Assembly: GCA_003157235.1 (NCBI GenBank)
Contig: PMJC01000361.1
Location: 5,233 to 10,362, forward strand
Direction of reading: 5' to 3'
DNA: 5,130 nucleotides
Source: Methanosarcina sp.
GTDB lineage: Archaea; Halobacteriota; Methanosarcinia; Methanosarcinales; Methanosarcinaceae
Shown here: piece by piece, positions 1-4,117 of the stretch
Layout of the letters: each line of letters starts with the position of its first letter
How positions within the stretch are numbered: position 1 is the stretch's first letter
Notes under the pieces: model-generated
What the model was told of the DNA's origin: nothing
Seen by the model: only the letters and a program-made list of their open reading frames with translations
The model's database searches: none
Position numbers and translations under genes: made by a program

Positions 1-309
1 TTTAATATCGTACTTTTTGAGCTCTTCCATCTGCTCTATGATAGCTCCATAAAGAGAGGGGTCTCCGCTGTGGAGGCGAACAACAAACTTTCCTAAATCT
101 ACTGCATCTGCGATCATTTTAGTGGTCTCTTCAAGAGTTAAACCGTAGCTATCTACCATCTTTCCCTTCGTGTAATTTAAGATCTTCGGATTTACTAGAG
201 AACCTGCATAAATCACGAGGTCAGCTTTTTCTAGCATCTCACGTCCAAGTACGGTAATTAGTTTTGGGTTCCCAGGCCCTGCTCCTACAAAATATACTTT
301 TCGTTCCAT
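1..309 (-). CDS. cbiF: Cobalt-precorrin-4 C11-methyltransferase, partial (3' end off the left edge)
   Basis: SAM-dependent methyltransferase (CbiF/CobM family) that methylates C11 of cobalt-precorrin-4 in anaerobic cobalamin synthesis; a soluble cytoplasmic enzyme. Reading the minus strand from ATG at 309 gives 103 uninterrupted codons to the window edge. Family landmarks are visible: the N-terminal GAGPGNP loop (residues 9-15), YAGSLVNP (34-41), and [16 protein letters not shown] (78-93), the SAM-contacting strand and loop typical of CbiF/CobM rather than other corrin methyltransferases. The family is usually about 250 residues, so roughly 40% is seen; the C-terminal domain is missing only because the window ends. 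The start is supported by AGGA at 318-321, 8 nt upstream, and by alignment of the family N-terminus. It lies 74 nt downstream of cbiL on the same strand, so co-transcription is likely. Family assignment is strong; the exact step follows from the family. Confidence 0.95.
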   Translation of the reverse strand, partial: MERKVYFVGAGPGNPKLITVLGREMLEKADLVIYAGSLVNPKILNYTKGKMVDSYGLTLEETTKMIADAVDLGKFVVRLHSGDPSLYGAIIEQMEELKKYDIK

Positions 310-383
310 CTTATCATTCCTTTGCTTTCCTGTATTTATTCCAAAATCATGTCTCGATTTCGCAGAATCTGATCTGAGATCTT

Positions 384-992
384 TCATTTTTTCCCATAGA
401 TGATACTGAAATAATTTCCTTTTTCTGGGATCTCTTCTTTTCTGCGAATTATAACTTCGTTGTCAGAAAAAAGTCTTTCTGCAAAAATAAATTTTTTATA
501 TCCTTCAGCTTCGAGATTTTCAACTATCTTTTTTGGCTGTGTGGCTTTCAGGTTAATCTTATACATAATCTCAGAACCGTCACTGACTTCAAAAGATCTA
601 TCAATTGTACTGTCAGTCCTTGCAGCAAAAGATGTGATCGAACTGATTCCAGGCACTGTTGAAAGCTCTATATCCAGATAATGCTTTTGAATGACTTTTT
701 TTAGATGGGAAAATGTCGAGAAAAAATTCGGATCACCTATAAGACCGAAAGCTACAGTTCCTTTTCGTGCTTCTTCTGCTATTCTATCAGCACTTTCTTT
801 CCAGTGAGAATTGAGAGTTTCAATGTCTTTTATCATGGGGAACTCAAGGATTTCGGCGTCCGAATAAGGAGCTACGAGGTCTTTTGCCAGCTGACCAGGC
901 ACATATACCTTATCACTTTTTTTTAAAATATCTACTGCTTTCAGGGTCAGAAGTTCAGGGTCTCCTGGACCAAGTCCTACTCCTATTAACAT
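384..992 (-). CDS. cbiL: Cobalt-precorrin-2 C20-methyltransferase
   Basis: Transfers a methyl group from SAM to C20 of cobalt-precorrin-2, giving cobalt-precorrin-3, an early committed step of anaerobic corrin synthesis; cytoplasmic. The 202-residue product has the tetrapyrrole methylase fold: [14 protein letters not shown] at 6-19 (N-terminal glycine loop), [12 protein letters not shown] at 83-94 (the GDP-x-x-x-ST form typical of CbiL/CobI), [12 protein letters not shown] at 113-124, [11 protein letters not shown] at 171-181, and a closing YFSIIYGKK strand. It is on the short side for the family (bacterial members are commonly about 230) but has both domains and no frameshift. The start is fixed by a strong ribosome binding site (996-1003) 7 nt upstream of ATG and by the glycine loop beginning at residue 6. 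It sits between cbiT upstream and cbiF downstream on the same strand. Aerobic CobI uses the metal-free substrate; the cobalt form is inferred from the Cbi-type neighbourhood and anaerobic archaeal context. Confidence 0.94.
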   Translation of the reverse strand: MLIGVGLGPGDPELLTLKAVDILKKSDKVYVPGQLAKDLVAPYSDAEILEFPMIKDIETLNSHWKESADRIAEEARKGTVAFGLIGDPNFFSTFSHLKKVIQKHYLDIELSTVPGISSITSFAARTDSTIDRSFEVSDGSEIMYKINLKATQPKKIVENLEAEGYKKFIFAERLFSDNEVIIRRKEEIPEKGNYFSIIYGKK

Positions 993-1189
993 GTTATCAC
1001 TCCGTAAAATTAATTAAAATAACTGTAAAAGCATAATTCTGATTGAAATCAATTTTTGGGGGATTTACACCGGAAAGATATCTATTTTCTCAACATTAGT
1101 GTAGCTTTAAAATTAATCAAAATTTCAATGAATGATAGTTGGCAAATAGACAAAAAATCCTACCTATGTGTACATCTGCAGAATGCTGT
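993..1189. other. cbiT-cbiL spacer, no gene seen
   Basis: This 197-nt AT-rich gap lies between the cbiT stop and the cbiL start. I find no convincing open reading frame or TATA box in the minus direction, so cbiL-cbiF may be transcribed by read-through from cbiT or from a weak local promoter. It contains a small palindrome (ATTGA-AA-TCAAT, 1042-1053), about 50 nt upstream of cbiL, and an 8-bp inverted repeat, ATTGAAAT (1042-1049) against ATTTCAAT (1122-1129). A GC-richer patch occurs at about 1057-1073. No cobalamin riboswitch signature was recognised. Confidence 0.6.
996..1003 (-). promoter_or_regulatory. Ribosome binding site of cbiL
   Basis: On the minus strand this reads GGAGTGAT, close to the full complement of the archaeal 16S 3' end (GGAGGTGAT), with GGAG ending 7 nt before the ATG at 992. 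It fixes the cbiL start and shows that cbiL has its own strong initiation signal rather than relying on translational coupling to cbiT. Confidence 0.85.
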
Positions 1190-1759
1190 TCAGGGATCAA
1201 TTTTGTAATTTTTTGTTTTTCCAACAACAATGTATACAGCGTTTTCGGGTTTGAACATAGTTTCCCCTGCAATTTGTATACTTCTGGAGACCGAAATATG
1301 GAGTACTTCCTCAAAAATCGCAAGGTGTTTCATTGCATTAATTGTTCTGACAACAGTTTCGATACGGACTGCATTTACCACAATGCTTCGTGCTTTTTTT
1401 TCAACAAGTAACTTAAGAACGGGAACAATATTTTTTGTTCCGCCAACAAAAGCACAATCTATAGAATCAACAAAATCTCTGGATCCAAGAATTTCGGAAG
1501 CTTCGCCGGATAAAAGCTTGGCATTCGTGATGTTGAAATTCTTGAAATTAATTTCGGTGGTTCTAAGTGCTTCTTTGCGGGCTTCTATTGCATAGATGGT
1601 TAGACGTCTGGCAATCCTAGCTGCTTCAATTGATACTGATCCTGTTCCACAGCCGACATCTGCAAATTTATCTCCTTCTCGCAGTCCCAGCTTGTAAAGT
1701 GATAAAGCGATGATTTCAGGTTTTGTCGGACCACCGCTAACGCGTACTATTTTGGGCAT
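1190..1759 (-). CDS. cbiT: Cobalt-precorrin-6B/7 C15-methyltransferase (C12-decarboxylating)
   Basis: Class I SAM methyltransferase that methylates C15 and removes the acetate carboxyl at C12 of the late corrin intermediate; cytoplasmic. In aerobic bacteria this activity is the C-terminal half of CobL, whereas here it is the stand-alone CbiT form, whose usual length (about 185-200 residues) the 189-residue product matches. Motifs in order: GGPTKPEI at 9-16, the family's N-terminal substrate-side segment; motif I DVGCGTGSVSIEAA at 34-47 (SAM glycine loop); AIEA at 57-60 with Glu59 at the end of strand 2, the expected ribose contact; CAFVGGTKN at 102-110, the family VGG turn; and the C-terminal strand NAVYIVVGK at 173-181. 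ATG at 1759 is preceded by GAGGT (1765-1769) at 5 nt, and the family N-terminus begins right there. It is the first gene seen in the minus-strand cluster, followed by cbiL after 197 nt. Confidence 0.95.
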   Translation of the reverse strand: MPKIVRVSGGPTKPEIIALSLYKLGLREGDKFADVGCGTGSVSIEAARIARRLTIYAIEARKEALRTTEINFKNFNITNAKLLSGEASEILGSRDFVDSIDCAFVGGTKNIVPVLKLLVEKKARSIVVNAVRIETVVRTINAMKHLAIFEEVLHISVSRSIQIAGETMFKPENAVYIVVGKTKNYKIDP

Positions 1760-1764
1760 ATTCT

Positions 1765-1769
1765 ACCTC
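1765..1769 (-). promoter_or_regulatory. Ribosome binding site of cbiT
   Basis: GAGGT on the minus strand, 5 nt upstream of the ATG at 1759. It supports that start over any internal ATG. Confidence 0.7.
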
Positions 1770-1834
1770 AGGATAAAGTGAAGCAAATGCATGAAATGTA
1801 ATAGTAAAATAAATTACACTTTTTTAAAAAAATG

Positions 1835-1850
1835 GTAGTTTTTAAACTAC
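1835..1850. promoter_or_regulatory. Palindrome upstream of cbiT, possible operator
   Basis: GTAGTTT-TT-AAACTAC is a perfect 7-bp inverted repeat with a 2-bp centre, 76-91 nt upstream of the cbiT ATG. If the TATA-like sequence at 1874-1883 (minus) is used, the palindrome would sit at about the transcription start, where archaeal repressors commonly bind. The dyad is seen directly; a regulatory role is inferred, and no specific regulator is recognised. Confidence 0.3.
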
Positions 1851-1873
1851 TTATTTTCCTGTAAGTAATTCGG

Positions 1874-1883
1874 AATTTTATAA
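1874..1883 (-). promoter_or_regulatory. Candidate TATA box for cbiT
   Basis: The minus strand reads TTATAAAATT, a fair archaeal box A match. Transcription would start near 1850, giving a leader of about 90 nt. A second, weaker candidate, AATTTATTTTACT at about 1803-1815, would give a leader of about 25 nt. I cannot choose between them from sequence alone. Confidence 0.3.
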
Positions 1884-2243
1884 CCATGAAATAAGGTGAA
1901 AAAACTATTTTTTATTTCTTTTTTCCGTTTTTCCATGGTTCAAATTTGTATTCAAGTTTAATAGAGAGATGTATATTCTTCGACTATAAATCCATTTTTA
2001 TAAGTTATTGAAGTGTAATTCTCACTATATGTCTTATCATGTTACTAATTAATATAATTTAAATATCATCTAATTTTAATTATATCCCCTAAAAATTCGG
2101 AAGGAGCTAATCTTTCATAATACTAATTTTAAAACATGCAAGAAGATAATCATAAATTTAATTATCATACTATATTTATCAGATCAACTCCGTTATAAAT
2201 ATAACTTTTTATAGATATACCTTATTATCAGTAAGAAAGGTAT

Positions 2244-2333
2244 TAAAGGATAAAATAAGAAAAAAATTTTCATACGCTTGCTGAAAAAGGGAGAACTCTT
2301 CCACAATAAAAGCTCCCGCCTTTTTATCCTTTA
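2244..2333. repeat. 12-bp inverted repeat enclosing a second hairpin
   Basis: TAAAGGATAAAA at 2244-2255 is matched exactly by its reverse complement at 2322-2333. Inside lies a second stem: AAAAAGGGAG (2284-2293) can pair with CTCCC (2313-2317) plus TTTTT (2321-2325) across a 3-nt bulge. The two stems share the T-run at 2322-2325, so they exclude each other. It may be a structured RNA, a remnant of a small repeat element, or chance. No target-site duplication is visible at the ends. Confidence 0.35.
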
Positions 2334-2572
2334 TCGACTTTAAATAGACAATGTTTCTTGAATTAAACGTGAGTTTCTTGGGACACGAGATTGAAATATT
2401 TTCTAACGTGGTATATGATGATAAAATGTAAATATAAACTAAATTATTATTTTGAAAGAAAGAGATTTTAACCATAACAGCATAGTGATAGCTTATTGTC
2501 GACATATAAGCTAAGACTCCATCATGGAAAAAAAAATAATAAGTTCTCCCTAAAAGGAATGCATTTCAAAAA

Positions 2573-2587
2573 GGAAGCTGAAGTTCC
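2573..2587. promoter_or_regulatory. GGAA-N7-TTCC dyad, possible NrpR-type operator
   Basis: GGAA, 7 nt, TTCC (AGGAA/TTCCT if the arms are extended by one base, 2572-2588), placed 28-42 nt upstream of the TATA-like box of the downstream synthase gene. The known NrpR operators are GGAA-N6-TTCC in Methanococcus and GGTA-N6-TACC in Methanosarcina mazei, so this site is one base too long and has the Methanococcus-type arms. The dyad is seen directly; the link to NrpR is weak inference. Confidence 0.2.
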
Positions 2588-2614
2588 TAGGTCAAAAAAA
2601 CTGATTTTCGGATC

Positions 2615-2624
2615 TTTATACATA
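2615..2624 (+). promoter_or_regulatory. TATA box of the citrate-synthase-like gene
   Basis: TTTATACATA fits the archaeal box A consensus and is the best match in the 150 nt before the gene. Transcription would begin near 2640-2648, giving a leader of about 70 nt that contains a short GC hairpin (2681-2691) and the ribosome binding site. Confidence 0.5.
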
Positions 2625-2680
2625 AAAATGTCTTTTTCGCAGGAAAAACCCTTGCATTGAAAGCTTTTTCTATCGATGTA

Positions 2681-2691
2681 GGGCTCTGCCC
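2681..2691 (+). promoter_or_regulatory. Short GC hairpin in the leader
   Basis: GGGC-TCT-GCCC, a 4-bp GC stem with a 3-nt loop, ends 11 nt before the Shine-Dalgarno sequence. It stands out in an otherwise AT-rich leader. It could affect ribosome access or mRNA stability; no known riboswitch class is recognised. Confidence 0.3.
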
Positions 2692-2702
2692 CCTGAACGA
2701 GA

Positions 2703-2707
2703 GGAGG
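2703..2707 (+). promoter_or_regulatory. Ribosome binding site of the citrate-synthase-like gene
   Basis: GGAGG, a perfect match to the anti-Shine-Dalgarno core, with 7 nt to the ATG at 2715. It fixes the start of the gene. Confidence 0.9.
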
Positions 2708-2714
2708 AAAAGCG

Positions 2715-4076
2715 ATGAAAATTTACGAATCATATGAAGATCTACCCAAAATAAAGCTGCCTTATGGAAACGAAGTATTCATAAGTGACAGCACTATCCG
2801 CGACGGTTCTCAGATGCCGGGGATAGTCTTGAGCAGAGAACACAAGCTTCAAATCTATGAGTATCTGCATGAGATCGGGATTGAAAAACTCGAGGCTTTT
2901 GCGTTCAATCAAAGAGACATAGACGCTGTGGAACTCATGTTCGACATAGGTTACGAATCTCCAGAGATCACTGGTTGGGCTAGAGCTTCAAGGGAAGATA
3001 TTAATAAAATTTTGGAGATCGATGGGATTAAAGAAACAGGAATTCTGATGTCTGTATCAGATACACACATTTTTTCTAAGATGAGGCTCTCAGGCAGGAA
3101 AGAAGCCGAAGAGAAATATTTGGATGCCCTACAGTATGCAGTAGATCATGGCCTTCGCACACGGGCACATTTAGAAGATATGACAAGAGCAGATAATTAC
3201 GGTTTTGTATTCCCACTGGTTGAAAATATTCTGGAAATCGACTCTGAGTGTATTATAAGAGTATGCGACACTGTTGGATATGGAATGCCCTTCATGAATA
3301 TTGATGAACCTTATGGAATCCCGAAAATAATCCAATACCTCAAAAATGATATAGGGGTTAGAAATATAGAAACCCATATACACGATGATTATGGATTCGG
3401 GTCAGCAAGCTCAATTGCAGGCTTCTGGCATGGGGCCAACTGGACAAGCGTAACCTTTCTGGGAATAGGAGAACGCGCAGGCAATAGTGAGATGGAAAAA
3501 ATTTTGCTTTTTCTGGTAGATAGGGTAGAAGGCTTTGAGCGATACAACCTTGAGCCGGTTACCCGTTTTGCAAGATTCATGGAGAAAGAACTTGGACTGC
3601 GAGTTCCGAGAAATAAGGCAGTTGTCGGGAAGAATATTTTCGCCCACGAGTCTGGAATCCATGCCTCAGGTGTCCTCAAAAATCCCTTTAATTATGAACC
3701 ATATCTTCCAGAACTGGTAGGTGGGAAGCGATTCCTACTCATCGGAGATTCCTCCGGTCTGGAAATCATCCGCTATAAGGTTCAAGAGACCTTAAATGAC
3801 CTTCTTGACGTTGAAGCTATCGTTGAAAAAGATGACCCTAGGCTCTTGAAAATCCAAAAAGAAATCCAGAAACTTTACGATAAAGAAGAGAGGGTTTCCT
3901 GCATTTCGGATGAAGAACTCCTTGCATACGTCGAAAAGTACTTCCTGTATCAGTCGATGTGCAATCCTGCATATCAAAGTAGAAGAATACTGAAAAATAA
4001 GGGAAAAATATCTGAGTTTGAAGAAGGAAAAAGTGATGAAAAAGAGATGTATAAAGGTAGGGCTGAGAACAATTAA
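2715..4076 (+). CDS. LeuA/NifV-family acyl-CoA condensing enzyme, probable Re-type citrate synthase
   Basis: A 453-residue DRE-TIM metallolyase that condenses acetyl-CoA with a 2-oxoacid. Seen: DSTIRDGSQMPG at 25-36 (the family DxTLRDGEQxPG strand, with Arg29, Asp30 and Gln33 kept but Ser for the usual Glu at 32), ETHIHDDYGFG at 219-229 (His221 and His223, the HxH divalent-metal ligands), GIGERAGNSEM at 251-261, and GKNIFAHESGIHASGVLK at 305-322, the hallmark of isopropylmalate, homocitrate and Re-citrate synthases. There is no C-terminal LeuA leucine-binding domain, and the last 25 or so residues are a charged tail. Length and organisation fit the Re-citrate synthase group (first characterised in Clostridium kluyveri), and the convergent neighbour is an isocitrate dehydrogenase-family gene, so citrate synthesis for 2-oxoglutarate and glutamate is my preferred role. 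Homocitrate synthase (NifV/AksA) or an isopropylmalate/citramalate synthase remain possible. The start is supported by GGAGG at 7 nt. Family membership is certain; the substrate is inferred. Confidence 0.8.
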   Translation: MKIYESYEDLPKIKLPYGNEVFISDSTIRDGSQMPGIVLSREHKLQIYEYLHEIGIEKLEAFAFNQRDIDAVELMFDIGYESPEITGWARASREDINKILEIDGIKETGILMSVSDTHIFSKMRLSGRKEAEEKYLDALQYAVDHGLRTRAHLEDMTRADNYGFVFPLVENILEIDSECIIRVCDTVGYGMPFMNIDEPYGIPKIIQYLKNDIGVRNIETHIHDDYGFGSASSIAGFWHGANWTSVTFLGIGERAGNSEMEKILLFLVDRVEGFERYNLEPVTRFARFMEKELGLRVPRNKAVVGKNIFAHESGIHASGVLKNPFNYEPYLPELVGGKRFLLIGDSSGLEIIRYKVQETLNDLLDVEAIVEKDDPRLLKIQKEIQKLYDKEERVSCISDEELLAYVEKYFLYQSMCNPAYQSRRILKNKGKISEFEEGKSDEKEMYKGRAENN

Positions 4077-4117
4077 AAATTTATATATTCCTCTTGATTT
4101 ATTCCTTCAGCTTCTTT
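4077..4117. terminator. Convergent intergenic region, likely bidirectional termination
   Basis: Only 41 nt separate the two stops. The plus strand is pyrimidine-rich with T-runs, the longest (T5) at 4115-4119 reaching the neighbour's stop codon. The minus strand has a T-run opposite AAAAA at 4075-4079, which overlaps the synthase stop. Archaeal termination generally needs only a U-rich tract, so each gene probably terminates in or just inside its neighbour's 3' end, giving overlapping mRNA ends. No GC stem-loop is present. Confidence 0.4.

Larger units (their letters stand above)
1760..2714. other. Long AT-rich divergent intergenic region
   Basis: About 955 nt between cbiT (minus) and the citrate-synthase-like gene (plus), with no gene I can support. 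It carries the promoters of both flanking genes. Repeats seen: a palindrome at 1835-1850; nested inverted repeats at 1882-1940; a dyad GATAAT/ATTATC at 2145-2150 and 2161-2166; a 12-bp inverted repeat at 2244-2255 and 2322-2333; a 10-bp inverted repeat at 2288-2297 and 2542-2551; direct repeats GTTTCTTG at 2353-2360 and 2373-2380; and AAAAGGAA at 2552-2559 and 2569-2576. The stretch 1950-2240 is almost pure AT with no distinctive feature. A 98-codon minus frame (2505-2209) is open but looks like composition noise. Long AT-rich spacers are usual in Methanosarcina genomes. Confidence 0.7.

Noticed and set aside
993..1189. Possible cobalamin riboswitch or other leader RNA before cbiL
   Set aside because: No B12-box-like core or multi-stem GC-rich structure is visible; only short AT-rich dyads.
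2138..2200. Short plus-strand frame of 20 codons starting at ATG 2137-2139
   Set aside because: The AAGGAG sequence near 2100 is over 30 nt upstream, too far to act as its ribosome site, and there is no sign of coding composition.
2209..2505. 98-codon open frame on the minus strand in the intergenic region
   Set aside because: One glycine in 98 residues, an Ile/Phe/Asn/Ser/Tyr-rich composition typical of translated AT-rich DNA, a poorly spaced GGAG (about 14 nt away), no recognisable motif, and overlap with the inverted repeats. A decayed gene cannot be excluded.
1760..2714. CRISPR array, tRNA or transposase remnants in the long spacer
   Set aside because: There are no regularly spaced identical repeats, no cloverleaf-capable GC segment, and no transposase motif in any frame.
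3389..3679. Minus-strand open frames inside the synthase gene, and similar frames inside the cbi and dehydrogenase genes
   Set aside because: They lie wholly within strongly supported genes in other frames, with no ribosome site or recognisable family.
2715..4076. Annotation of the synthase as 2-isopropylmalate synthase (LeuA)
   Set aside because: It lacks the C-terminal leucine-binding regulatory domain, has RDGSQ instead of RDGEQ, and is not next to leuC/leuD/leuB; the Re-citrate synthase reading fits better, though LeuA-like activity is not formally excluded.
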